Shown: positions 35,440 to 43,651 of the stretch, piece by piece
Layout of the letters: each line of letters starts with the position of its first letter
How positions within the stretch are numbered: the stretch's first letter is position 1
Origin: Eubacterium sp. ER2
GTDB taxonomy: Bacteria; Bacillota; Clostridia; Lachnospirales; Lachnospiraceae
Assembly (NCBI RefSeq): GCF_000765215.1
Contig: NZ_JPJE01000036.1
Location: forward strand, 1-64,000
DNA length: 64,000 bases
Reading direction: 5' to 3'
Made by a program: the position numbers and the translations under genes
The notes under the pieces: model-generated
The model's database searches: none
Seen by the model: the letters and a program-made list of their open reading frames with translations, nothing else
What the model was told of the DNA's origin: nothing

Positions 35440-37161
35440 CTAGCAGTCCATGATCATTTCCTTCAGTGTGCCGCCGGGCTGGATCATAGGATATACCAGA
35501 TCCTCCGGGTCAATGAGGAACTCAATGATATAGGGGGTCTTTTTGCTCTTTGCAGCCTCCTCGAAGGCGGGACGGATCTCCTCCTTCTTTGTCACCCGGA
35601 TACCCTTGGCTCCGTAGCTCTCTGCCAGCTTCACAAAGTCAGGCGTGTAGGGCGGGCACTCCACTTCGCCGCATTTTCCCCGGCAGGCTGCACCGGACCG
35701 AAGACAGGTCATGGAATAGCGCTTGCCGTAGAAAAGCTTCTGCCACTGGCGCACCATGCCCAGCACGCTGTTGTTGAAAATGCAATTTATAATAGGAAGC
35801 TCCTCCAGCACAGCCGTGGCCAGCTCCTGGATGTTCATCTGCATGCCGCCGTCCCCGGAGATGGAGATGACTGTCTTGTCCGGATTGCCGATCTTGGCAC
35901 CGATGGCGCCTGGAAGGCCGTAGCCCATGGTTCCCAGTCCTCCGGACATGATGAGCTGCTTCTTCGGCGTCATCTCCAGGAACTGGGAGGTGAACATCTG
36001 ATGCTGCCCCACGTCTGTCACCACAATGGCCTCCTCAAACATGTCGTTGATCACATCCAGAATGTCCTTGGGCGTCATGATGGGCCTCTTCTTCATGGTC
36101 AGAGGATGCTCCGCCTTCCAGCCCTTGATCTCCTCCTGCCACTCTTTCGTCTCGCATGGCTCCACGTACTCCAGCATCTTGTCGATGGCCTCTCCCGCGT
36201 CGGCCACAATGGGAATATCCACCTGCACATTCCTGGAGATGGCGGAGGTGTCGATGTCAATGTGGACGATCTTGGCCTTGGGTGCAAAGGAGTGGAGCTT
36301 TCCTGTGATCCTGTCGTTAAACCTTGTCCCGATGGAGAAGAGCAGGTCGCAGGAGTTCACCGCCATGTTGGCCGCGTAGGCGCCGTGCATACCCAGGTTT
36401 CCCACAAAGAGAGGGTGCTGTGTGGGGAGAGCTCCCCTTCCCATAACCGTAGTCACCACGGGGACATTGGTCTTCTCCACCAGCTCTGTGAAGGCCTCCC
36501 CGGCGCGGGCGATATTCACGCCGCCGCCGGCCAGAAACAGAGGCTTCTCCGCTTTGGAGAGCATCTTGATCGCCCGCTTGAGCTGCCCGATATGTACGTG
36601 GGTGTTGGGCTTGTAGCCTCTTATATTGACCTCGGAGGGATACTCGGCGCTCCCCAGCTCTCCCATCACGTCCTTGGGCAGGTCGATGAGCACCGGGCCG
36701 GGGCGTCCTGTCCTGGCAATGTAGAAGGCCTCCTTGATAATTCTTCCCAAGTCCTCCCTGTTGCGCACCGTGACGCCGTACTTTGTGATGCTCCTTGTGA
36801 TCCCCACAATGTCCACCTCCTGGAAGGCGTCATTTCCTATAAGGTGCCTGGCCACCTGGCCTGTAAAGCACACAAGGGGAACGCTGTCATAGTTTGCCGT
36901 GGCAAGTCCTGTCACCAGGTTCGTGGCCCCGGGGCCGCTTGTCACCAGGCACACGCCCACCTTTCCCGTGGACCGGGCGTAGGCGTCTGCCTCGTGTACG
37001 AGAGCCACCTCCTGGCGGGGCAGGATCACCTTTGTGTAGTCCTGTTTGTAGAGTTCATCGCTGATGTCAATGGTACAGGCGCCGGGATAGCCGAAGATGG
37101 TGTCTACTCCCTCCTCCTTCAGCGCTTTTACAAGCAGTTTGTTTCCAGAAATCTTTTTCAT
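35440..37161 (-). CDS. ilvB: Acetolactate synthase catalytic subunit
   Basis: A 573-residue thiamine-diphosphate enzyme that condenses pyruvate to acetolactate or with 2-oxobutyrate. The catalytic Glu lies in the first domain near DTIFGYPGACTIDISDELYK, with PRQEVALVHEADAYARSTGK. The FAD-type middle domain spans about 195-330. The ThDP motif reads SISGDGGMQMNIQELATAVL and ends NCIFNN. A T-box leader controls the transcript. Length matches biosynthetic IlvB enzymes. Confidence 0.97.
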   Translation of the reverse strand: MKKISGNKLLVKALKEEGVDTIFGYPGACTIDISDELYKQDYTKVILPRQEVALVHEADAYARSTGKVGVCLVTSGPGATNLVTGLATANYDSVPLVCFTGQVARHLIGNDAFQEVDIVGITRSITKYGVTVRNREDLGRIIKEAFYIARTGRPGPVLIDLPKDVMGELGSAEYPSEVNIRGYKPNTHVHIGQLKRAIKMLSKAEKPLFLAGGGVNIARAGEAFTELVEKTNVPVVTTVMGRGALPTQHPLFVGNLGMHGAYAANMAVNSCDLLFSIGTRFNDRITGKLHSFAPKAKIVHIDIDTSAISRNVQVDIPIVADAGEAIDKMLEYVEPCETKEWQEEIKGWKAEHPLTMKKRPIMTPKDILDVINDMFEEAIVVTDVGQHQMFTSQFLEMTPKKQLIMSGGLGTMGYGLPGAIGAKIGNPDKTVISISGDGGMQMNIQELATAVLEELPIINCIFNNSVLGMVRQWQKLFYGKRYSMTCLRSGAACRGKCGEVECPPYTPDFVKLAESYGAKGIRVTKKEEIRPAFEEAAKSKKTPYIIEFLIDPEDLVYPMIQPGGTLKEMIMDC

Positions 37162-37204
37162 ACCTTACCTCCTTAATAACTACTATTCATACGGGACACG
37201 GAAT

Positions 37205-37543
37205 AAAAAAGCCCTAAGCCTTTAGCTTAGGGCGAATATCCATCCGTGTTACCACCTAAATTCAGAGCTCCTTTGTCTCTGCTCTCTGCCAGTACGGGAG
37301 CTTCTGCACACTCATATGCGGCGGGCGCTCCGATACCGTTTCCCGTAACGGGGGAATGCCGTTGGAGTCTACTGCCAGGCTCAAATACGATCCGCATTGC
37401 TCAACAGATCCTGCTGCCCGGGTTCGGTCCACTGCTCGAAGGCTACTTCCATACATCCATCACGGAGATTTACACCACCCATCTCCTCTCTGCGCTTCCG
37501 GTACCTATGTACTCCTCCTTGTCACTGCATTTATTCAGATAAT
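37205..37543 (-). ncRNA. T-box leader of ilvBN
   Basis: The leader on the minus strand holds the T-box sequence AGGTGGTAACACGG (37257-37244) and a terminator made of GCCCTAAGC/GCTTAGGGC (37233-37211) followed by six Ts (37210-37205). Upstream Stem I features are present: an AGTA bulge near 37512 and an AGAGAGG...GGTGGTG distal region near 37490-37470. The probable specifier codon after GAA is GTA (37446-37444), which would read uncharged tRNA-Val. The specifier is deduced by eye. Confidence 0.93.
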
Positions 37544-37550
37544 TTTTATT

Positions 37551-37580
37551 ATTATAGTTGATATTCCTGTCAATTGTCAA
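37551..37580 (-). promoter_or_regulatory. Promoter of the ilvBN T-box transcript
   Basis: TTGACA (37580-37575), 18 bases, TATAAT (37556-37551) on the minus strand. Confidence 0.8.
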
Positions 37581-37643
37581 CTGACTTTTTTATCCTTTTT
37601 ATCGGGCCTGCACACATTTTGATCGAAATCAGACATACCACTG

Positions 37644-37672
37644 TTGCGCCCGCAAATTTTTCGTGTTACAAT
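37644..37672 (+). promoter_or_regulatory. Promoter of the small membrane protein gene
   Basis: TTGCGC (37644-37649), 17 bases, TACAAT (37667-37672). The 599-base interval between ilvB and this gene holds only this promoter and the T-box unit. Confidence 0.6.
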
Positions 37673-37759
37673 ATGGGAGTTTTTCGGACACCTGTTCTGT
37701 TGCTACAGTGCAGGTTCCAGGACTGGCCGTACAGACTTTTTAGGAAAGGAGAACATAAG

Positions 37760-38143
37760 ATGAGTCAAAGCAACAATAAAAATTCTAATTCCGGAACCCT
37801 AAAGATTTTCGGCGCAGTGGCCCTGCTTTTTGGTATCGTATATGCCATTCTGGGCACGCTGGCCCTGACCGGAGCTGTCAGCGGGCTGCTGCCGGGACAT
37901 GAGGCCCAGGAAGCTCTGGTAGTGGTACTGGCCTATGCCGTCGCTATCCTGGCAATTATCTGCGGCGCCGCATGTATAAAGGGCGTCTACAGCGTATGCA
38001 GAGCACTTGGTCTTGTATTCGCCGTGCTCGGACTGGTCTCACTGATCTATCTTCAGATCACACAGGACAGCTTCAGCATCGCTGACTGCATCGCGCTGGT
38101 GCTTGGCGCAGCCATCTACGGAATTGCAAGAAAAGAGAACTGA
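37760..38143 (+). CDS. Small four-helix membrane protein, function unknown
   Basis: A 127-residue protein with four hydrophobic helices (around 14-36, 50-66, 73-93 and 103-121) and short polar ends; the N-terminus is Asn/Ser-rich. It is not recognised as a named family. ATG 37760 is chosen because AAAGGAGAA precedes it; the frame is open for 62 codons upstream without a ribosome-binding site. Single-gene transcript with its own promoter and a strong terminator. Confidence 0.75.
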   Translation: MSQSNNKNSNSGTLKIFGAVALLFGIVYAILGTLALTGAVSGLLPGHEAQEALVVVLAYAVAILAIICGAACIKGVYSVCRALGLVFAVLGLVSLIYLQITQDSFSIADCIALVLGAAIYGIARKEN

Positions 38144-38170
38144 TCCCTGATCAGGAAAACAGGTATGAAC

Positions 38171-38207
38171 GCCCGGCCATGTTCACAATGGCCGGGCGCT
38201 TTTTTTC
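38171..38207 (+). terminator. Strong terminator overlapping the end of the PHP gene
   Basis: GCCCGGCCAT (38171-38180) pairs with ATGGCCGGGC (38188-38197), then GCTTTTTTT. It ends the plus-strand membrane protein gene. The convergent PHP gene's last codons and stop (38183-38185) lie inside the hairpin. Confidence 0.9.
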
Positions 38208-38866
38208 ATCCATACTTCATCCGGAAACTCTGACTCCGCCGCGTCGATGTCCACAATGTGGTAGGCGCCGTCCTCGTAGTAGGCCGGCTTCATGCCCCCG
38301 GTCTTAAAGGCCCTCACCAAATCCTCCTCGGACCGTATCTCCATGGGAAAATAGGTGGCGCAGACTCCCACCTTCTCCGGCACGTGGCAGTCGCTGGCCC
38401 CCACCGGTATCAGGTTCAGCTTCTTCGCGTAGGCCGCCGCAGTCAGGCAGGCCTCCCGGTGGGTGCTGCCGTTAAGCACCTCAATGCCGGACAGCCCGGT
38501 CACCTCGTCCAGATGCTCCTCCATCCCCCTTCTGTTGTTGCGGAAGGGGTGGGCGCTGTAGCAGACGCCTCCCTGCTCCCTCACAAGGTTGATAAACGCC
38601 TGGGCGCTGATCCTCTCCCTGGGATACTCCCTGACACCGAAGGCAATGATGTCCCCCTGGAGGGAATAAAACTCAATCCCCACAAATATGGGAAAGCCCG
38701 TCTTCTCCGAATACTCCCGGGCAAATTCCCGTATATCCATGTTGTCATGGTCGGTAATACAGATAGCATCCAATCCTTTTTTCTTTGCAATCTCAACGAT
38801 TTCCTCCAACGGAAGGAAACTGTCGCCGGAATTGCGCATCTCGTGCATATGCAGGTCGATAAACAT
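38183..38866 (-). CDS. PHP-domain phosphoesterase
   Basis: A 227-residue PHP (polymerase and histidinol phosphatase) family hydrolase, a metal-dependent phosphoesterase. Metal-binding motifs are visible: FIDLHMHEMRNSGDS at the start (HxH), CITDHDNM near 40, YSAHPFRNN near 110 and GASDCHVPEKVG near 165. ATG 38866 is preferred (GGAGGAC just upstream) over an in-frame start 50 codons earlier that would overlap the glycosyltransferase gene. Its substrate is unknown; related proteins hydrolyse 3',5'-nucleoside bisphosphates or short oligonucleotides. Confidence 0.85.
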   Translation of the reverse strand: MFIDLHMHEMRNSGDSFLPLEEIVEIAKKKGLDAICITDHDNMDIREFAREYSEKTGFPIFVGIEFYSLQGDIIAFGVREYPRERISAQAFINLVREQGGVCYSAHPFRNNRRGMEEHLDEVTGLSGIEVLNGSTHREACLTAAAYAKKLNLIPVGASDCHVPEKVGVCATYFPMEIRSEEDLVRAFKTGGMKPAYYEDGAYHIVDIDAAESEFPDEVWMKKSARPL

Positions 38867-38907
38867 ACCCGTCCTCCTCTTCTCTGCTTCGTCCTTCTCC
38901 CCGGCTT

Positions 38908-40119
38908 CTATCCCGCACTTTTTACCGCTTCCAGTATCCTGCCGCAGACCGCCTTCCATGATATCCGTGCCAGGTCCGGGCAGAGCATATGGCCGTCCCG
39001 GACGCGCCCGGCGCATACCTCTATCTTCTCCGCCAGCTCTCTTTCAAAGGCCGGCAGATCCTCCTCAAAGGGCTGATCCGTGTTCCTCATCCGGGGCGGC
39101 TTTACATAGAAGACAGGCGCGTGGGGCACGTAGGTCTCCATAAAGGGACGTATACCCGGCAGGTCCGTGACCACCACCTGACAGCCGCAGGCAAGCGCCT
39201 CCATGACCGTCAGGGGAAGTCCCTCATAGAAGGAGGGCAGCACAAAAATATGGCTCTCATTGTACACATCCGCCAGCTTCTCCTGGGGAAGCCTGCCGGT
39301 AAATGCGACAGGCCAGGGGCAGGCGTCCGCCAGAGAGCGGATGCGCTCCATCTCCCGCTCGTCCCCGTTTCCCCCGGCCAGGGTAAGCTGCAGCCCTTTG
39401 CCCTCCGCCTTCACCCGCCCCAGGCTGCAAAGCAGGCTTGCCACTCCCTTCTCCTGGCTCACCTTTCCCGCAAAGACAAGGCGCACAGGATCCGCCGCCG
39501 GCTTTTCCCCCTTCCGGAAGAAAATCCGGTCATTGTATCCTGTCCCGGCAATGCGCACCCGGCTCTCCTCCACTGGGTACACCTTCAGGATCTCCTTTTT
39601 CTGCTCCTGGTGGAGGGCAAAAATGCCATCCAGCTTCCCGATGCGGCTGCAGATAAACTCTCGCTGGAGATCGTGTTTTCTCATCTGCCGCAGGTCCGTA
39701 TTGTGGCAGAAGCCAAAGACAGGAATATCCCTCACGCAGTCCCTTGTAAGGGCTGTCACAAGGTACAGGTGATGGCAGAGGATCAGGTCCGGCTGAAAGC
39801 TTTCCACCGCCTCCCGGATCTTTCTGCGGAAAGTCTTCATGTAGGTCTCTGTCATCCCCTCATCCATGGCGCTGTAGACCGTGCTCTCGTAGGGCATCCT
39901 GTCGGACATCCCGGGAATGGCAAAGGGCAGCTCCTCCGAGTGGAAAAAGACAGGGAAAAAGTCCACACCTGCGGGGAGGCGTACCTCGTCCTCCCGGTAC
40001 ACCCCGGCCAGGACTGCCTGCTCATGCCCCTGCCGGGAGAGCTCCCTCACCACCTCCGTGAGGTAGACGCCGCTTCCGGTGCTGTCCGGCTTCTGCGCGG
40101 TAATGCTCAAAATCCTCAT
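38908..40119 (-). CDS. Group 1 (GT4) glycosyltransferase
   Basis: A 403-residue GT-B glycosyltransferase. The N-terminal half starts MRILSITAQKPDSTGSGVYL, with the acceptor-side Gly-rich loop. The C-terminal half has VRLVFAGKVSQEKGVASLLC near 225 and the nucleotide-sugar EX7E motif in SFYEGLPLTVMEALACGCQ near 310-330. No signal peptide; it acts at the cytoplasmic face on cell-surface glycans or on a small molecule. Its ATG overlaps the stop of the dihydrofolate reductase gene (ATGA). Donor and acceptor are not readable. Confidence 0.87.
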   Translation of the reverse strand: MRILSITAQKPDSTGSGVYLTEVVRELSRQGHEQAVLAGVYREDEVRLPAGVDFFPVFFHSEELPFAIPGMSDRMPYESTVYSAMDEGMTETYMKTFRRKIREAVESFQPDLILCHHLYLVTALTRDCVRDIPVFGFCHNTDLRQMRKHDLQREFICSRIGKLDGIFALHQEQKKEILKVYPVEESRVRIAGTGYNDRIFFRKGEKPAADPVRLVFAGKVSQEKGVASLLCSLGRVKAEGKGLQLTLAGGNGDEREMERIRSLADACPWPVAFTGRLPQEKLADVYNESHIFVLPSFYEGLPLTVMEALACGCQVVVTDLPGIRPFMETYVPHAPVFYVKPPRMRNTDQPFEEDLPAFERELAEKIEVCAGRVRDGHMLCPDLARISWKAVCGRILEAVKSAG

Positions 40120-40616
40120 TTTCCCCCGGCAATCCTTTCATAGACAGTGAAATAATATTCCAGATCAAAATAGGTCTGCTCGTCGCTTGTCTTTGTCATC
40201 TTCCACTCCGGGTCCGCGTCCAGGTCCGGGAACCAGGTGTCCGCGTCGTAGGCGTGATCTGTCCGCGTCACATAGGCCGTCCTGCACCAGGGGAGCAGGC
40301 TCCTGTAAATGCTCTCCCCTCCGATGACAAAGATGTCCTCCCGGGGATATTTTTTCAGCTCCTCCATGAGCTCCTCCATGGAGTGGACGATGACAGCCTC
40401 CCCCGCCTGGTAGTTCGGGTCTGTGGTGAGCACGATGTTGGTCCTCTTCTTCAGGGGCTGTCCGCCAGGGAAGCTCTCCAGCGTCTTTCTCCCCATAACC
40501 ACCACTTTTCCCGTGGTGGTCTCACGGAAAAATTTCATATCCTGGGGAATACTGACAAGAAGCCTGTTGTCCTTGCCGATGGCCCAGTTCTTATCTGCGT
40601 TTACGATCAAATTCAT
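40116..40616 (-). CDS. folA: Dihydrofolate reductase
   Basis: A 166-residue NADPH-dependent reductase that regenerates tetrahydrofolate after thymidylate synthesis. Motifs: MNLIVNADKNWAIGKDNRLL at the start, catalytic-region IPQDMKFFRETTTGKVVVMG, RKTLESFPGG, and IFVIGGESIYRSLLP near 95-110. It lies 27 bases after thyA, the classic pairing, since ThyA consumes methylene-tetrahydrofolate. Confidence 0.95.
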   Translation of the reverse strand: MNLIVNADKNWAIGKDNRLLVSIPQDMKFFRETTTGKVVVMGRKTLESFPGGQPLKKRTNIVLTTDPNYQAGEAVIVHSMEELMEELKKYPREDIFVIGGESIYRSLLPWCRTAYVTRTDHAYDADTWFPDLDADPEWKMTKTSDEQTYFDLEYYFTVYERIAGGK

Positions 40617-40643
40617 AGCATCCTCCTTATTTTCTCCCCTGTT

Positions 40644-41492
40644 TTATATGGCTACCGGTATGTTCCTGATCTGCTCATGGGTATTGTAGTCGATGAGCTT
40701 CACATCATCCGGCGTGAAGTCATAGAAGTCCTTCACCTCCGGGTTGAGCCAGAACCGGGGGGCCGCTAACGGCTCCCTGGCGATCAGCTCCTCCACCATG
40801 GGGATGTGCCTGTCGTAGATGTGGGCGTCCGCGATCACGTGGACCAGCTCCCCTGCCTTCATGTCGCACACCTGGGCCAGCATGTGGAGCAGCACCGCGT
40901 ACTGGCACACATTCCAGTTGTTTGCCGTCAGCACGTCCTGGGAGCGCTGGTTCAGGATGCCGTTCAGGGTGAGCCTGTCGCTGTCCTTCTCCTTGGTCAC
41001 ATTGAAGGTCATGCTGTAGGCGCAGGGATAAAGCCCCATCTCGTGGAGATCCTGGTGCACGTACATATTGGTCATGATGCGCCTGCTGTAGGGATTGTTC
41101 TTCAGGTCGTAGATGACCCGGTCCACCTGATCCATCATCCCCTCCTTATACTGGTGCTTTACCTGCATCTGATAGCCGTAGGCCTTCCCGATGGAGCCGT
41201 TCTCATCCGCCCAGCTGTCCCAGATGTGGGAGTGGAGATCGTGGATATTGTTGGATTTTCTCTGCCAGATCCATAAAAGCTCGTCCGTACAGCTCTTAAT
41301 AGCCGTCCGGCGCAGGGTCAGGGCCGGAAATTCCTTTGACAGGTCGTACCTGTTCACCACCCCAAACTTCTTGATGGTGTAGGCGGGGGTGCCGTCCTCC
41401 CACACAGGGCGCACCTTCTCCCCCTCCGTGCTGGTGCCGTTGTCTATGATATCCCGGCACATATGGATAAATACTTGATCTGCGTAACTCAT
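40644..41492 (-). CDS. thyA: Thymidylate synthase ThyA
   Basis: A 282-residue ThyA that methylates dUMP with methylene-tetrahydrofolate. The arginine pair region SRRIMTNMYVHQDLHEM and the catalytic Cys C157 in GLYPCAYSMTFNV are visible, followed by NQRSQDVLTANNWNVCQYAV for substrate binding. The residue after the Cys is Ala rather than the His seen in the common PCH motif, placing it in a divergent branch. ATG 41492 is chosen for its GGAGGAG site; the frame is open 69 codons upstream. First gene of an operon with folA, a glycosyltransferase and a PHP gene. Confidence 0.92.
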   Translation of the reverse strand: MSYADQVFIHMCRDIIDNGTSTEGEKVRPVWEDGTPAYTIKKFGVVNRYDLSKEFPALTLRRTAIKSCTDELLWIWQRKSNNIHDLHSHIWDSWADENGSIGKAYGYQMQVKHQYKEGMMDQVDRVIYDLKNNPYSRRIMTNMYVHQDLHEMGLYPCAYSMTFNVTKEKDSDRLTLNGILNQRSQDVLTANNWNVCQYAVLLHMLAQVCDMKAGELVHVIADAHIYDRHIPMVEELIAREPLAAPRFWLNPEVKDFYDFTPDDVKLIDYNTHEQIRNIPVAI

Positions 41493-41569
41493 ATTCTCCT
41501 CCGTTATCCTCCGCGCGCTGTCTGTCCGGCCGCCTTTTTGGCCCCAGACTTTTTTCGCGGACACTATGA

Positions 41570-41600
41570 GTATTATAGCAGTTCGGGGCCGCTTCTTCAA
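41570..41600 (-). promoter_or_regulatory. Promoter of thyA operon
   Basis: TTGAAG (41600-41595), 17 bases, TATAAT (41575-41570) on the minus strand, 78 bases before the thyA start. Confidence 0.75.
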
Positions 41601-41635
41601 CCACTGACAGCAGCGCCCCTGCAGTTCCCGCAGAC

Positions 41636-41674
41636 ACAAAAAAAAGAGGGAAGCCTGGTTTCCCGGCTTCCCTC
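41636..41674 (-). terminator. Terminator after the DUF2325 gene
   Basis: GAGGGAAGCC (41646-41655) pairs with GGCTTCCCTC (41665-41674); on the minus strand a run of T follows (41645-41637). It lies 13 bases past the DUF2325 stop. Confidence 0.85.
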
Positions 41675-41686
41675 CTCCCGCTTGCG

Positions 41687-41968
41687 CTAACCGCAGCACT
41701 CCCTGAGAATTCCGTCCAGCGCACTGGCGCTGCTGCTGTGGGATCGCTCCACGCGCACGTCATGGCGCTCCGCTTCCCTGAGTGCGCAGTGGACCATCTT
41801 GTGGGCCACAGTGGATGTAAAAAGGATGATCAGGTCCGGCTGCCCGATCTGTGTCTTCAGATTGCCGGCCATCCTCGTAAATACCTTTGCCTTACACTTA
41901 TACTTTCTGCAGATTTCCTTGTACTGACATTCCATCCGCTCGTTTCCGCCTATGATGACAACGCTCAT
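41687..41968 (-). CDS. DUF2325 domain protein
   Basis: A 93-residue protein of the DUF2325 family, recognised by SVVIIGGNERMECQYKEICR, KCKAKVFTRM and PDLIILFTSTVAHKMVHCAL. The Gly-rich start suggests a Rossmann-like fold. Function is not established. It is the third gene of a Fur-controlled operon with a DUF3793 protein and a flavodoxin, 36 bases after the flavodoxin, which suggests a role in iron limitation or redox control. The Cys pair at the C-terminus (ECCG) may matter for metal or redox chemistry. Confidence 0.85.
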   Translation of the reverse strand: MSVVIIGGNERMECQYKEICRKYKCKAKVFTRMAGNLKTQIGQPDLIILFTSTVAHKMVHCALREAERHDVRVERSHSSSASALDGILRECCG

Positions 41969-42004
41969 GTCCGCTCTCCTTTCTTCCGGGCTGTCTGCTG
42001 CCTG

Positions 42005-42439
42005 CTACTTGGCCGCTTTTGCCAGGGCCTCCCCGGCCTTCTCGCAGGCGTCCAGGGCCTCCTCATCAGGCGCCTCGTTAGCGATCACGCCCTGTCCGCC
42101 GACGAGCGCAGCTCCGGCTCCCTTCATCCTGTCCTCCCAGGTGCGCATCCACTCTCCGTCGCCCCATCCGTAGGATCCAAAGAGAAGGATCCTCTTTCCG
42201 GAAGCCATGCCCTCCAGGGCCTGCACGAAGGGCTCCATCTCGGACTCCTCCAGCTCCTCCGCGCCCATGGATGGGCAGCCCAGGGCAAATACATCTCCGG
42301 CGGCGATCTTTGCCGGATCCGCCTGGCCCACAGGGAGAAGCTCCGCCTCCGCCCCGCCTTTCGCGATGCCCTTTGCAACCGCCTCTGCCATGGCCTGTGT
42401 ATTTCCGGTTCCACTCCAATATACAACTGCTATGCTCAT
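42005..42439 (-). CDS. Flavodoxin
   Basis: A 144-residue FMN protein that replaces ferredoxin as electron carrier when iron is scarce. The phosphate-binding loop is VYWSGTGNTQAMAEAVAKG at the start, followed by CPSMGAEELEESEMEPFVQ near 73 and FGSYGWGDGEWMRTWEDRMK near 100, both FMN loops. The operon promoter upstream carries two Fur boxes, in line with iron-starvation use. Short-chain type. Confidence 0.95.
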   Translation of the reverse strand: MSIAVVYWSGTGNTQAMAEAVAKGIAKGGAEAELLPVGQADPAKIAAGDVFALGCPSMGAEELEESEMEPFVQALEGMASGKRILLFGSYGWGDGEWMRTWEDRMKGAGAALVGGQGVIANEAPDEEALDACEKAGEALAKAAK

Positions 42440-42473
42440 AGTTTCTGTATCCTCCTTGCCTTTTCAGAAATTG

Positions 42474-43070
42474 TCAGGCTGCCCGGACGGCGATCTCACT
42501 CATCCCTTTTCCCTGGAGAAGCTCTCTCACAGCGCAGTCCCTGGCCCTGTCATAGGCCCGGAACAGCTCTCTCGCCCCGTCCGGATCATGGTACACCTTC
42601 CAGTAGCCTGACAGCAGATAATCTCTCCCAGCATTCCGGATAAACCCTTCCACATCGGCCAGAGGGTAGTCCAGGAAAACGCCGATCTCATGGGGAAAGA
42701 CCAGCTCCCGGCTGGCATACATGCCGATCCTGTCCGCCAGTCTCTCCAGCATTTCTTCGGCGGAGCCCTCGGTGTAGCCGAAACCCGCCAGAAATTCCAC
42801 ATTTTCCCGGCGGCTTATATGCCGCTCAAAGGTGATCCTTCTGTACAGGAATACAAGGCATCTTTTCTTTCTTACGGCCAGCACTCTGTAGGATATCCCT
42901 GTCCCGGCCAGCACCTTCTCAAGCATCTCTCCCGCCTGGGAGGGAAGATTGGTGATGGCGGCGGCCTTGATCCCCTTCAGGAAGGGGGCACACTGTAATA
43001 CAAGCTGTGACCGGAGTCTTTGCTCCCGGTCCCGTTCGGACAGAAGATATGAGATCACTTCAACCGGCAT
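42474..43070 (-). CDS. DUF3793 family protein
   Basis: A 198-residue cytoplasmic protein of the DUF3793 family, recognised by CAPFLKGIKAAAITNL, RKKRCLVFLYR and the C-terminal FLDYPLADVEGFIRNAGRDY and LLSGYWKVYHD. Its biochemical role is unknown to me; family members co-occur with flavodoxin and iron or heme uptake genes. ATG 43070 is chosen over 43103 because GGAGG is well placed and 43103 lies inside the predicted transcription start region. First gene of the Fur-controlled operon. Confidence 0.85.
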   Translation of the reverse strand: MPVEVISYLLSERDREQRLRSQLVLQCAPFLKGIKAAAITNLPSQAGEMLEKVLAGTGISYRVLAVRKKRCLVFLYRRITFERHISRRENVEFLAGFGYTEGSAEEMLERLADRIGMYASRELVFPHEIGVFLDYPLADVEGFIRNAGRDYLLSGYWKVYHDPDGARELFRAYDRARDCAVRELLQGKGMSEIAVRAA

Positions 43071-43087
43071 AGGTTCCTCCAATATTT

Positions 43088-43143
43088 TGAAATTGATTAT
43101 CATTTGCTTTTATTAATATATCATAAATGAAAATGACTTTCAA
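43088..43143 (-). promoter_or_regulatory. Promoter with two Fur boxes
   Basis: On the minus strand TTGAAA (43143-43138), 17 bases, TATATT (43120-43115). A 15-base site TGAAATTGATTATCA (43088-43102) matches the Fur consensus TGATAATGATTATCA at 13 of 15 positions and sits just downstream of the -10. TGAAAATGACTTTCA (43128-43142) matches 12 of 15 and overlaps the -35. Both placements would block transcription when iron-Fur binds. Confidence 0.85.
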
Positions 43144-43183
43144 TATCTGTATCGATAAGTTTTATCAACACTGTTCCGCACAA

Positions 43184-43219
43184 TAAAAAAAGTGGCCCAT
43201 CCCGTCAGGGATCAGCCAC
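43184..43219 (-). terminator. Terminator at the end of the MarR gene
   Basis: GTGGC...GATCCC/GGGAT...GCCAC: arms 43192-43203 and 43208-43219, followed on the minus strand by a T tract (43191-43185). It contains the MarR stop codon. Confidence 0.85.
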
Positions 43220-43636
43220 ATTGTACAGCACCTTGTCCAGCATTTTCCGCAATGCCTGCACTTCCTTTTTTGTCATACCGATGGTCAGCCTCTTGTCCAC
43301 CTTTTTCCGGTCAGCCTCCATCCGCCTGCGGATGTCGTAGGCCTTCTCAGTCAGATAAATATTTTTGCACCGCTTATCCTTTGTGCTGGGAACGATCAGA
43401 ATGTACCCCTTCTCGTCCAGCCGCTTCAAAAGCCCTGTCACCGTGGGGTTTTTGAGGCTGAGGGCCCGCTCCACATCCTTCTGGTTGATCTCTTCCTTCC
43501 GGCTGTGGAACAGATAATCCAGCACCGCGCACTGGGACGCCGTGATGCCCAGCGTGCGCAGGCTGTTGTTGACCTCTTTTTCGTATACGTTGTTGATCTG
43601 TTTGAACAGAAAACCAAGGGGGAGTTTTTCCTGCAT
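43205..43636 (-). CDS. MarR-family transcriptional regulator
   Basis: A 143-residue winged-helix regulator. HTH region: TASQCAVLDYLFHSRKEEI followed by NQKDVERALSLKNPTVTGLL, then the wing DEKGYILIVPSTKDKRCKNI. Members respond to phenolics, drugs or oxidants. It lies 15 bases after folT in the same direction, so the THF riboswitch may also govern it. Its target is unknown. Confidence 0.9.
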   Translation of the reverse strand: MQEKLPLGFLFKQINNVYEKEVNNSLRTLGITASQCAVLDYLFHSRKEEINQKDVERALSLKNPTVTGLLKRLDEKGYILIVPSTKDKRCKNIYLTEKAYDIRRRMEADRKKVDKRLTIGMTKKEVQALRKMLDKVLYNVADP

Positions 43637-43651
43637 GTGATCACCCTTTCT

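Noticed and set aside
35416-37176. Long plus-strand frame opposite ilvB
   Set aside because: Antisense shadow of a clear acetolactate synthase gene; no motifs and no ribosome-binding site.
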